Assembly: GCF_006494775.1 (NCBI RefSeq) | Contig: NZ_CP041146.1 | Coordinates: 4,216,001-4,280,000, forward strand | DNA from: Nocardioides humi | GTDB taxonomy: Bacteria > Actinomycetota > Actinomycetes > Propionibacteriales > Nocardioidaceae | Direction of reading: 5' to 3' | Length of the DNA stretch: 64,000 bases | Shown: positions 43,888-51,590 of the stretch, in pieces | Numbering within the stretch: position 1 is the first letter of the stretch | Layout of the letters: every line of letters begins with the position of its first letter | Translations under genes and position numbers: made by a program | Notes under the pieces: model-generated | Databases searched by the model: none | What the model was told of the DNA's origin: nothing | The model's input: only the letters and a program-made list of their open reading frames with translations

Positions 43888-44748
43888 GTGCCCGACATCC
43901 TCGCTGCCGGCGTGGTCGTGTTCCGTCCCCGACGCGAGGTGCTCCTCGTGCACCGTCCCAAGTACGACGACTGGTCGTTCCCCAAGGGCAAGCTCGACCG
44001 CGGCGAGCACCCCACCGCGGCCGCGGTGCGCGAGGTCGCGGAGGAGACGGGTGTGCACGTGCGGCTCGGCCCGCCGCTCCCGTCGCAGCGGTACCCGGTC
44101 GCCCGCCGGATGAAGACCGTCCACTACTGGACCGGCCGGGTCGTCGGCGACGACGACGTGTCGGCGTACCGGCCCAACGACGAGATCGACGCCGTCGCCT
44201 GGGTGCCGATCGACGAGGCGCCGGCGCGGCTGACCTACGAGCACGACCGGGAGACCCTCGCCGCGGCGCGGGGAGTGCGGCGCAAGACGCACGCGGTCGT
44301 CATCCTGCGCCACGCCCGGGCCCGCTCGCGCGACGCGTGGCGGGGACCGGACGCCGGCCGGACCCTGCTCAAGGCCGGCGAGCTCGAGGCGGACCGGCTC
44401 GTCCCCCTCCTCGCGGCGTACGGCGTCACCCGGATCGTCACGTCGACCAGTACCCGCTGCGTGCAGAGCGTGCGCCCCTACGCCGAGACGGCGGGCTTCC
44501 CGCTGGACCTCCGCCCGCGCCTGAGCGAGGAGAACGCCACACCGAAGGCGGTGGCGAAGATCGTCGAGGACCTCTTCGCCACCGAGACCGGTGCGGTGCT
44601 GTGCACCCACCGCCCCGTCCTCCCCCTGGCGTACGACGCCGCCGGGATCGAGCTCGACCCGGAGTCCGGTCTCGCGCCGGCCGAGCTGCTGGTGCTGCAC
44701 GTGCGCAAGAGCCGCGTCGTGGCCGTCGAGCGGCACCGCCCGCGCTGA
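43888..44748 (+). CDS. MutT1-like NUDIX hydrolase with C-terminal histidine-phosphatase domain
   Basis: A two-domain protein of 286 residues. The NUDIX box GKLDRGEHPTAAAVREVAEE plus TGV lies at about residues 34-56, preceded by WSFPKG. The C-terminal half is a phosphoglycerate-mutase/SixA-like phosphatase domain with LRHARARSRDAW (RH motif) and a second His in LCTHRP. This is the layout of mycobacterial MutT1, which hydrolyses oxidised nucleotides and diadenosine polyphosphates. A TACCCT -10 box ends 6 nt before the GTG. Position upstream of pst and ppk fits that family. Confidence 0.87.
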   Translation: MPDILAAGVVVFRPRREVLLVHRPKYDDWSFPKGKLDRGEHPTAAAVREVAEETGVHVRLGPPLPSQRYPVARRMKTVHYWTGRVVGDDDVSAYRPNDEIDAVAWVPIDEAPARLTYEHDRETLAAARGVRRKTHAVVILRHARARSRDAWRGPDAGRTLLKAGELEADRLVPLLAAYGVTRIVTSTSTRCVQSVRPYAETAGFPLDLRPRLSEENATPKAVAKIVEDLFATETGAVLCTHRPVLPLAYDAAGIELDPESGLAPAELLVLHVRKSRVVAVERHRPR

Positions 44749-44771
44749 GCGACGCGGCCCCGCGACCGGGA

Positions 44772-44847
44772 TCCGTGACGGGTCCGTGACGGGGGCCACG
44801 GGGTGTCTCCGCCCCGACCGCCACTGTTCACCGTTCGTTCAGATCGG
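44772..44847 (+). promoter_or_regulatory. PHO-box region upstream of pstS
   Basis: GTTCACCGTTC and GTTCAGATCGG (44826-44836, 44837-44847) form two adjacent 11-nt units close to the PhoP direct-repeat consensus known from Streptomyces. Further upstream, TCCGTGACGGG occurs twice in perfect tandem (44772-44782, 44783-44793) with the same 11-bp period. Position and gene make PhoP control of pstSCAB likely. Confidence 0.65.
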
Positions 44848-44943
44848 CCGGGGAGTTGCGTTACCGACGCTGCCTAACTTCGCAGACGTCCAGTACGTAA
44901 CGAGGGGCAGCACGAGCGCTCCTCACTTCGAGAGGCGAGTTCC

Positions 44944-46038
44944 TTGAACCTCAAGTCCATCCGCCGTGCCGCGGTGCCCGGCATCGCTGCCCTGGCCCTG
45001 CTGATGAGCGCCTGTGGCGCGTCCAACGAGGACGGTGGCAGCGACAACGGTGACTCCGGTGGCCTCAGCGGCAACCTGAAGGGCGGCGGCGCGACGTCGC
45101 AGGAGAAGGCCCAGGAGGCGTGGAAGACCGCGTTCCAGGGTCAGAACAGCGGCCTCACCATCGACTACGCGCTGCTCGGCTCGACCGACGGCCGGAGCCA
45201 GTTCACCAGCGGCGCCCTGTCGTTCGCCGGCTCCGACTCCTACATCTCCGACGAGGAGCTCGACGCCGCCAAGGAGCGGTGCGGCGGCAACGTCGTCGAG
45301 GTCCCGGCGTACATCTCCTCGATCGCGGTCGCGTTCAACGTCCCGGATGTCGACAGCATCAACCTCGACGCGGTGACCATCGCGGGGATCTTCGACGGCA
45401 AGATCACCAACTGGAACGACAAGGCGATCGCCGACCAGAACCCCGACGCCTCGCTGCCCGACCTGAAGATCGCGCCGGTCCACCGCGCCGACGACTCGGG
45501 CACGACGAAGAACTTCACCGACTACCTCGGCAAGGTCGCCCCGGACGCGTGGAGCTACCCCGCGGCCGACGCCTTCCCGGTCTCCGGCGGTCTCTCCGCC
45601 GAGGGCACCTCGGGTGTCGTCAAGCAGATCGGTGACACCGACGGCGCCATCGGCTACGCCGACGCCAGCCAGACCGGCGACCTGAACGTGGTCTCCGTCA
45701 AGGTCGGCGAGGAGTACGTCGCCCCGTCGCCCGAGGGCGCCGCCAAGACCGTCGCGGTCTCGCCGGTGGTCGAGGGTCGCGACGAGACCGACATCGCCGT
45801 CGACGTGGACCGCAAGACCACCGAGGCCGGCGCCTACCCGGTGATCCTGCTGTCCTACCTCATCGCCTGCGAGACCTACGAGGACCAGGCCGAGGCGGAC
45901 AACGTCAAGGGCTACCTGAGCTTCATCGTCTCCGACGAGGGCCAGGCCGAGTCGGCCGACTTCGCCGGTTCCGCCAAGCTCGCGCCGGAGACGGCCAGCA
46001 AGGCCCAGGAGATCGTGGCGGGCATCTCCGCCCAGTGA
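44944..46038 (+). CDS. pstS: Phosphate-binding lipoprotein PstS
   Basis: High-affinity phosphate receptor, 364 residues, anchored by the lipobox LLMSAC. The TTG at 44944 is the start (MNLKSIRRAAVPGIAALALL), with GAGAGG upstream. Phosphate-site segments are GGGATSQ, FAGSDSYIS, and DDSGTTKNFTDYL, with EGTSGVVKQI. It is the first gene of pstSCAB, preceded by PHO-box repeats and followed by a stem-loop that could favour its higher expression over the membrane parts. Confidence 0.96.
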   Translation: MNLKSIRRAAVPGIAALALLMSACGASNEDGGSDNGDSGGLSGNLKGGGATSQEKAQEAWKTAFQGQNSGLTIDYALLGSTDGRSQFTSGALSFAGSDSYISDEELDAAKERCGGNVVEVPAYISSIAVAFNVPDVDSINLDAVTIAGIFDGKITNWNDKAIADQNPDASLPDLKIAPVHRADDSGTTKNFTDYLGKVAPDAWSYPAADAFPVSGGLSAEGTSGVVKQIGDTDGAIGYADASQTGDLNVVSVKVGEEYVAPSPEGAAKTVAVSPVVEGRDETDIAVDVDRKTTEAGAYPVILLSYLIACETYEDQAEADNVKGYLSFIVSDEGQAESADFAGSAKLAPETASKAQEIVAGISAQ

Positions 46039-46043
46039 GCTCC

Positions 46044-46089
46044 GCGTGAGGGGTGAGGACGGGCGATCCCCTGTCCTCACCCCTCGCGC
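46044..46089 (+). terminator. Stem-loop between pstS and pstC (possible partial terminator)
   Basis: GAGGGGTGAGGAC (46048-46060) pairs perfectly with GTCCTCACCCCTC (46073-46085), and flanking bases extend the stem to 46044-46089 with one G-U pair. There is no T-tract, so read-through into pstC is likely. It may stabilise or attenuate the message. Confidence 0.6.
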
Positions 46090-46098
46090 CGCCCCCGC

Positions 46099-46131
46099 AC
46101 CACCCGAGCACCACCCGAGCACCACCCGAGC
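46099..46131. repeat. Three 11-bp direct repeats upstream of pstC
   Basis: ACCACCCGAGC is repeated three times without interruption just before the pstC start. The 11-bp period and CACCCG core recall PHO-box repeats, though the match to that consensus is partial. Confidence 0.75.
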
Positions 46132-46145
46132 ATGAGGTGACAGCA

Positions 46146-47114
46146 GTGACAGCACCCACCGCCGAGGTCGAGGACGCCTCCGCGAACTGGGCGAAGGCGC
46201 GCGCCGGTGTCGGCGACCGCATCTTCGCCGGCGGCGCCCTCGCGGCCGGCCTGACCATCCTGGCCGCCCTGGCCGGCGTCTTCATCTTCCTCGCGATCAA
46301 GGGCGCGTCCGGCTTCACCAAGCCGGCCGAGGTCTACGGCCCGCACGCCGAGAGCTTCCTCGGGTACGTCGTCCCGCTGCTCGTCGGCACGTTCACCGCC
46401 TCGATCATCGCGCTGATCATCGCGGTCCCGCTGGCCTTCGGCATCGCGCTGGTGATCAGCCACTACGCCCCGCGGTGGATCGCGGCGCCGGTGGCCTACG
46501 TGATCGACCTGCTGGCCGCCGTACCGTCGGTCGTCTACGGCCTGTGGGGCGCGTTCTTCCTGGCCAAGAAGCTCGTGCCGATGCACGTGTGGCTGCACGA
46601 GAACCTCGGGCCGATCCCGATCATCGGTGCCCTGTTCGGCGAGCCGAACCCGGCCGGCCGCTCGGTGCTCACCGCCGGCATCGTGCTCGCGATCATGATC
46701 CTCCCGATCATCACCGCCATCACCCGCGAGGTCTTCTCGCGTACGCCGCGGCTGCACGAGGAGGCCGCGCTGGCGCTCGGCGCCACGCGCTGGGAGATGG
46801 TGCGGATGACGGTCTTCCCCTACGCCCGCTCCGGCATGGTCTCGGCCGTGATGCTCGGCCTGGGCCGCGCGCTCGGCGAGACGATGGCCGTCACGATGGT
46901 GCTCTCGGTCGGCTTCGACCTGTCCTGGAACATCATCGCCACCTCGAGCCCGACGTCGATCGCGGCCAATATCGCGCTCAAGTACAAGGAGCGCAGCGCC
47001 GACCTGCTCAACGTCCTCGTCGCGACCGGCCTGGTGCTCTTCCTGATGACCTTCCTGGTCAACTTCATGGCCCGCTGGATCGTGGGCCGCAGCGAGAGGC
47101 GGATGGCGAAGTGA
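46146..47114 (+). CDS. pstC: Phosphate ABC transporter permease PstC
   Basis: Inner-membrane permease of 322 residues with six helices. It begins at the GTG at 46146 (MTAPTAEVEDASANWAKARA), with GAGG upstream; the GTG at 46137 is an alternative. Typical motifs: GYVVPLLVGTFTASIIALII, DLLAAVPSVVYGLWGAFFLA, the coupling loop EEAALALGATRWEMVRMTVF, and GLGRALGETMAVTMVL. It pairs with PstA to form the channel driven by PstB. Confidence 0.95.
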   Translation: MTAPTAEVEDASANWAKARAGVGDRIFAGGALAAGLTILAALAGVFIFLAIKGASGFTKPAEVYGPHAESFLGYVVPLLVGTFTASIIALIIAVPLAFGIALVISHYAPRWIAAPVAYVIDLLAAVPSVVYGLWGAFFLAKKLVPMHVWLHENLGPIPIIGALFGEPNPAGRSVLTAGIVLAIMILPIITAITREVFSRTPRLHEEAALALGATRWEMVRMTVFPYARSGMVSAVMLGLGRALGETMAVTMVLSVGFDLSWNIIATSSPTSIAANIALKYKERSADLLNVLVATGLVLFLMTFLVNFMARWIVGRSERRMAK

Positions 47115-47118
47115 ACCA

Positions 47119-47175
47119 CCCCTTGCACTGTCTGCCCTCCCCCGCTGCGCTCCTCCGGCCCGACACCGCAAGGGG
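47119..47175 (+). promoter_or_regulatory. Inverted repeat covering the pstA ribosome binding site
   Basis: CCCCTTGC (47119-47126) just after the pstC stop is complementary to GCAAGGGG (47168-47175), which includes the presumed Shine-Dalgarno AAGGGG of pstA. Pairing would hide the site, a possible translational control. The 41-nt loop makes this modest evidence. Confidence 0.35.
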
Positions 47176-47181
47176 ACCCCG

Positions 47182-48237
47182 GTGAACACCCTCGAAGAGG
47201 TCCAGACCCGGGTCCACGTCCCGCTCGTCCAGCCCCGGCTGCCCCGGCAGGCGCCCGCCATCGTCGGCGTCGTCGCCGTCGCGCTCGGCGCGCTGCTGAT
47301 CGTGCTCGGCTCGGGCATCGTCAGCGCCGTCATCCTCGGCGTCATCGCCTTCCTGGTCGCCCTGCCGGTCTGGTCCCTGGTGATCGAGGGCCGCCGCAGC
47401 GCCACCGACCGGCTGATGACCGGGCTGATCTGGACGGCGTTCGGCATCGCCGTCGTACCGCTGGTCTCGCTGATCTGGCGGGTCATCAGCAAGGGCGCCG
47501 GCCGGATCGACGGCACCTTCCTCAGCTACTCCTTCTTCAAGACCCAGATCGACCAGCCGGTCGGCATCTACCACGCGATCATCGGCACCCTGCTGATCAC
47601 GCTCGGCGCCGCGGTCATCTCGGTCCCGGTCGGCGTCATGGCGGCGATCTACCTCGTCGAGTACGGCAAGAAGAACAAGCTGGCCAAGGCGATCACCTTC
47701 CTGGTCGACGTCATGACGGGCATCCCCTCGATCGTCGCGGGCCTGTTCGCCTTCGCGCTGTTCACGCTGATCTTCGGCCCGGCCTATGTGTCCGGGTTCG
47801 GGGGATCGGTCGCGCTGTCGCTGCTGATGATCCCCATCGTGGTGCGGGCGACCGAGGAGATGCTGATGCTCGTGCCGGACGACCTGCGCGAGGCGGCGTA
47901 CGCCCTCGGCACGCCGAAGTGGAAGACGATCGTGCGGATCGTGCTCCCCACGGCGCTGGGCGGCATCCTCACCGGTGTCACCCTCGCGACCTCGCGGGTC
48001 ATCGGCGAGACCGCCCCGCTGCTGCTCATCGCCGGCGCCACGGACCGCACCAACATGAACCTGTTCGACGGCGCGATGACCACGCTCCCGGTCCTCATCT
48101 ACGGACAGAACCTGCGGGGCGACGCCCCCGCCGAGGCGATCGCCTGGGGCGCCGCCTTCATCCTCATCGTCATCGTGATGGTGCTCAACCTGGCAGCACG
48201 CATCATCGGCAAGATCTTCGCGCCCAAGAAGGGTTGA
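47182..48237 (+). CDS. pstA: Phosphate ABC transporter permease PstA
   Basis: A 351-residue permease starting at the GTG at 47182. After two extra N-terminal helices (residues about 25-65), as in other actinobacterial PstA, come [40 protein letters not shown], and the coupling loop [20 protein letters not shown] with [20 protein letters not shown]. It is 67 bp after pstC and 5 bp before pstB. Confidence 0.95.
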   Translation: MNTLEEVQTRVHVPLVQPRLPRQAPAIVGVVAVALGALLIVLGSGIVSAVILGVIAFLVALPVWSLVIEGRRSATDRLMTGLIWTAFGIAVVPLVSLIWRVISKGAGRIDGTFLSYSFFKTQIDQPVGIYHAIIGTLLITLGAAVISVPVGVMAAIYLVEYGKKNKLAKAITFLVDVMTGIPSIVAGLFAFALFTLIFGPAYVSGFGGSVALSLLMIPIVVRATEEMLMLVPDDLREAAYALGTPKWKTIVRIVLPTALGGILTGVTLATSRVIGETAPLLLIAGATDRTNMNLFDGAMTTLPVLIYGQNLRGDAPAEAIAWGAAFILIVIVMVLNLAARIIGKIFAPKKG

Positions 48238-48242
48238 GACAC

Positions 48243-49022
48243 ATGGCCAAGAGCATCGACGTCTCCGACGTCAACATCTACTACGGGGACTTCCTCGCCG
48301 TCGAGGGCGTCAACATGACGATCCGCGCCGGCGCCGTCACCGCCTTCATCGGTCCCTCCGGCTGCGGGAAGTCGACCTTCCTGCGCTCGCTGAACCGGAT
48401 GCACGAGGTGATCCCGGGGGCGCGGGTCCAGGGCAAGATCGTCGTCGACGGGCAGGACCTGTACGAGCCCGGCGTCGACCCGGTCGCCGTACGCCGTCAG
48501 GTCGGCATGGTCTTCCAGCGGCCCAACCCGTTCCCGACGATGTCGATCTACGACAACGTCCTCGCGGGGCTCAAGCTCAACGCGGGCGGCATGAAGCGGT
48601 CGGCGGCGGACGAGATCGTCGAGAAGTCGCTGCGCGGCGCCAACCTGTGGAACGAGGTCAAGGACCGGCTCAACAAGCCCGGCATGGGCCTGTCCGGCGG
48701 CCAGCAGCAGCGCCTGTGCATCGCCCGCGCGATCGCGGTCGAGCCGCAGATCCTGCTGATGGACGAGCCGTGCTCGGCGCTCGACCCGATCTCGACCTCG
48801 GCGATCGAGGACCTGATCCACGAGCTCAAGAACGAGTTCACGATCGTGATCGTCACCCACAACATGCAGCAGGCGGCGCGCGTCTCGGACGACACGGGCT
48901 TCTTCAACCTCAAGGCCACCGGCGAGCCCGGGCACCTGGTCGAGTTCAACCCGACCAAGAAGATGTTCGCGAACCCGGACGACTCGGCGACCGAGGCCTA
49001 CATCTCCGGCCGCTTCGGCTGA
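48243..49022 (+). CDS. pstB: Phosphate ABC transporter ATPase PstB
   Basis: A 259-residue ATPase with Walker [11 protein letters not shown]-loop VFQRPNPFP, signature [15 protein letters not shown] and Walker [13 protein letters not shown], followed by the His switch VIVTHNM. The ATG at 48243 follows the pstA stop by 5 bp. It energises PstSCA and, in related systems, takes part in phosphate signalling with PhoU. Confidence 0.97.
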   Translation: MAKSIDVSDVNIYYGDFLAVEGVNMTIRAGAVTAFIGPSGCGKSTFLRSLNRMHEVIPGARVQGKIVVDGQDLYEPGVDPVAVRRQVGMVFQRPNPFPTMSIYDNVLAGLKLNAGGMKRSAADEIVEKSLRGANLWNEVKDRLNKPGMGLSGGQQQRLCIARAIAVEPQILLMDEPCSALDPISTSAIEDLIHELKNEFTIVIVTHNMQQAARVSDDTGFFNLKATGEPGHLVEFNPTKKMFANPDDSATEAYISGRFG

Positions 49023-49040
49023 GCCGCCCCCGGACAGCAC

Positions 49041-49787
49041 ATGAGCACACGGGACGGGCGCCGGGACGCCCGTCGCCAGTCCGTGCGCGCCTACCTCCAT
49101 CGCTGGGTCGAGTCCGCGGGAGCACACCTCCTCGTGGTCGACCCCAAGGACGACGGGGGCGCGCTCGCGGAGGCGATGGCCGGCCGCGGCGTGCACGTGA
49201 CCTGGGTCGGGTCCACGCTCGACGGCCTCGTCGAGTTCGGGCGCACCGACCCGCACGCGGTCGTCGTGGCACCGGAGGCCCCGGGGATCCCCGCGGAGGA
49301 GTTCGTCGGCGTGATCCGTCAGCACGGCTCGCCGTACGTCATCGCGGGGGCCTGCGGCGTCGAGGACCCGGGCGCGGCGGGGGTCGGGCCGCTCATGCTC
49401 GCGGGAGCGTCGGCGGTCGTGGTCCGGCCGTACGCGCCCCAGCACCTGTGGGAGCTGCTCACCCACGCCCCGCGCTCGCTCGCCGAGCACGCGCGACTCG
49501 AGGTCGGCCCGATCACTCTCGACGCGACGGCGTACAGCGTCCGGGTCAACGGCGAGCGGATCGCCGACCTGCCGCTGAAGGAGTTCGAGCTGCTGCGGGC
49601 GCTGATGCTCGCCGCGCCCGGCGTCGTCACCGACGACGAGCTGCGCGACGCCCTCTGGGGCAGCGACGGCAGGCGGCCCGGCGGCAACACCATCGCCATG
49701 CACGTCACCCGGCTCCGCGCGCGGCTGGGCGTCGTCGCCGACGTCCGCCGGATCCGCGGGCGCGGTTACTCACTCACCGTTGGATAG
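49041..49787 (+). CDS. OmpR/PhoB-type winged-helix regulator with degenerate receiver
   Basis: A 248-residue protein placed 18 bp after pstB. The C-terminal winged helix is clear: LPLKEFELLRALMLAAPGVV, then TDDELRDALWGS and RIRGRGYSLTVG. The N-terminal half has receiver-like strands (HLLVVDPKDDGGALAEAMAG, AVVVAPEAPG) but lacks the usual phospho-accepting Asp at the end of strand 3 and has no cognate kinase nearby. It may respond to a ligand or protein partner in place of phosphorylation. A role in phosphate control is inferred from position. Confidence 0.82.
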   Translation: MSTRDGRRDARRQSVRAYLHRWVESAGAHLLVVDPKDDGGALAEAMAGRGVHVTWVGSTLDGLVEFGRTDPHAVVVAPEAPGIPAEEFVGVIRQHGSPYVIAGACGVEDPGAAGVGPLMLAGASAVVVRPYAPQHLWELLTHAPRSLAEHARLEVGPITLDATAYSVRVNGERIADLPLKEFELLRALMLAAPGVVTDDELRDALWGSDGRRPGGNTIAMHVTRLRARLGVVADVRRIRGRGYSLTVG

Positions 49788-49824
49788 GCGCGAGCTGTTG
49801 CTCGCAATGGCCGGCTCGGCCGAA

Positions 49825-50853
49825 TCAAAGCAGAATGAGGCGGAGCACCTCGTAGCAGCCCCATGCGGCGAGCGCGGCGGCCGGGAAGGTCGAGACCCAG
49901 GCGGCCAGGATGGTGCGCGCCATGCCCCAGCGCACCGCCGAGAGGCGCTTGGTCGCGCCGGCGCCCATCACGGCCGAGGTGATGGTGTGGGTGGTCGAGA
50001 TGGGGGCGTGGAAGACGAACGCGGTGGTGTAGAGCACGCCCGCGCCGACCGACTCCGCGGCGAAACCGCGTGCCGGGTCGAGGTGGATGATCTTGCGGCC
50101 CAGGGTGCGCATGATCCGCCAGCCGCCGGCGTACGTGCCGGCGGAGATGGCGCCCGCGGCGGCCAGCACGACCCAGATGGGGAGGTGGTCGATGCTGTAG
50201 TCGCCCGGGTAGGCGATGACCAGCGTCAGCAGGATGACGCCCATCGTCTTCTGGGCGTCCTGCAGGCCGTGGCCGAGCGCCAGGGCGGCGGCGGAGATCG
50301 TCTGCATGCCGCGGAAGCCCCGGTTGATCCGGTGCGGGTTGCCGCGGCGGAAGATCCACAGGATCGCGGTCATCACCACGAAGGCGGCGCAGAAGCCGAA
50401 CAGCGGGGAGACCACCATCGGGATGAGCACCTTCTGCACGATGGTGTCCCACTTCACGCTCACGCCGCCGGCGATCGCGGCGCCCACCAGGCCGCCGATG
50501 AGGGCGTGGGAGGAGGACGACGGCAGCCCGAAGTACCAGGTGATCAGGTTCCAGATGATCGCGCCGAGCAGGCCCGCCATCACGATGACCAGGCCGTGGT
50601 TGACCCCGACCAGAAGGGTGCCGCTCCTGTCCTCGATCGTGATCACGTCGGCGACGGTCTTCGCGACCTCCTGCCCGAGCAGGGCGCCGATGAAGTTCAT
50701 CAGCGCCGCCAGGGTGAGCGCGATCCGCGGCGTGAGGGCACGGGTCGAGACCGAGGTCGCGATCGCGTTCGCCGCGTCGTGGAAGCCGTTGGTGTAGTCG
50801 AACGCCAGGGCGATGACGACCACGGCGATGACGATCGCCAGGGTGAGGGTCAT
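49825..50853 (-). CDS. pit: Low-affinity inorganic phosphate transporter, Pit family
   Basis: Inner-membrane phosphate:cation symporter, 342 residues, with about ten helices. The two PiT signatures are FDYTNGFHDAANAIATSVST near the N terminus and FHAPISTTHTITSAVMGAGA in the C-terminal half; the core GLPSSSSHALIGGLVGAAIA is also diagnostic. The start is the ATG at 50853. It lies 11 bp after the PhoU-like gene, in a two-gene operon pointing toward pst. Confidence 0.95.
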   Translation of the reverse strand: MTLTLAIVIAVVVIALAFDYTNGFHDAANAIATSVSTRALTPRIALTLAALMNFIGALLGQEVAKTVADVITIEDRSGTLLVGVNHGLVIVMAGLLGAIIWNLITWYFGLPSSSSHALIGGLVGAAIAGGVSVKWDTIVQKVLIPMVVSPLFGFCAAFVVMTAILWIFRRGNPHRINRGFRGMQTISAAALALGHGLQDAQKTMGVILLTLVIAYPGDYSIDHLPIWVVLAAAGAISAGTYAGGWRIMRTLGRKIIHLDPARGFAAESVGAGVLYTTAFVFHAPISTTHTITSAVMGAGATKRLSAVRWGMARTILAAWVSTFPAAALAAWGCYEVLRLILL

Positions 50854-50864
50854 GGGAGGACCGG

Positions 50865-51473
50865 TCAGCCTTCCTTGACGGCGATCTGCTCCACCGTGTT
50901 GGCGACCCGCTCGAAGGCGTCGATGGCGCCCTCGAGGGACTCGACGATGTCCTTCAGCTTGAGCACCTCGATGGTGGGGTACTCGCCGGAGAAGAGCTTC
51001 GCGAGGGTACGGCGGTGGTTGCGGTCGCCGGCGTTCTCCAGCCGGTTGATCTCGATCCAGTAGTCGTCCAGCGACTGCATCGACTGCAGCCGCGGCATCG
51101 CGGCGGCGGTGAGCTCGGCGCACCGCTGGAGCACGTCGACCTGCTCGGAGAGCTCGGCCGGGAGCGCGACCTGCACCTCGTACAGCAGGATCAGGTCGAC
51201 GGCCTCGTCCATCATGTCCATGACGTCGTCGAGGCCCGAGCCGAGGGCGTAGATGTCCTCGCGGTCGAACGGGGTCACGAAGGTGCTGTTGACCTTCTTG
51301 ACGATCTCGTGGGTCGTCTCGTCGGCGGCGCGCATGCGCTCCGCGACGCCTGCCTTGTCCGAGGACTCGGACAGCATCTCGGCGAGGAGCTCGGCGCCAC
51401 CCACGAGGTGCTGGGCCGACTGGGTGAAGAGGTCGTAGAAGGAGGTATCGACCGGACGCAGACGCAGACCCAC
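50865..51473 (-). CDS. PhoU-like DUF47 protein, Pit accessory
   Basis: A helical cytoplasmic protein of 202 residues from the GTG at 51473 (VGLRLRPVDTSFYDLFTQSA), with GGGAG 5 nt upstream; a longer form from 51524 is less likely. The family helices are AEMLSESSDKAGVAERMRAA, EDIYALGSGLDDVMDMMDEA (metal-binding D/E) and VLKLKDIVESLEGAIDAFER. DUF47 proteins are encoded with Pit transporters and are thought to modulate them; the same pairing is seen here. Confidence 0.92.
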   Translation of the reverse strand: MGLRLRPVDTSFYDLFTQSAQHLVGGAELLAEMLSESSDKAGVAERMRAADETTHEIVKKVNSTFVTPFDREDIYALGSGLDDVMDMMDEAVDLILLYEVQVALPAELSEQVDVLQRCAELTAAAMPRLQSMQSLDDYWIEINRLENAGDRNHRRTLAKLFSGEYPTIEVLKLKDIVESLEGAIDAFERVANTVEQIAVKEG

Positions 51474-51590
51474 ATGGACTCCCGTTGAGGCGGAGACGAA
51501 CGCGATCATGCTAGGGGGTGACATCCCGCCGGACGCAACCCGCGGGGCTCGTTGCCGCCCCGGCGGACGTTGTCGCAGGTCAGCGGCGTG

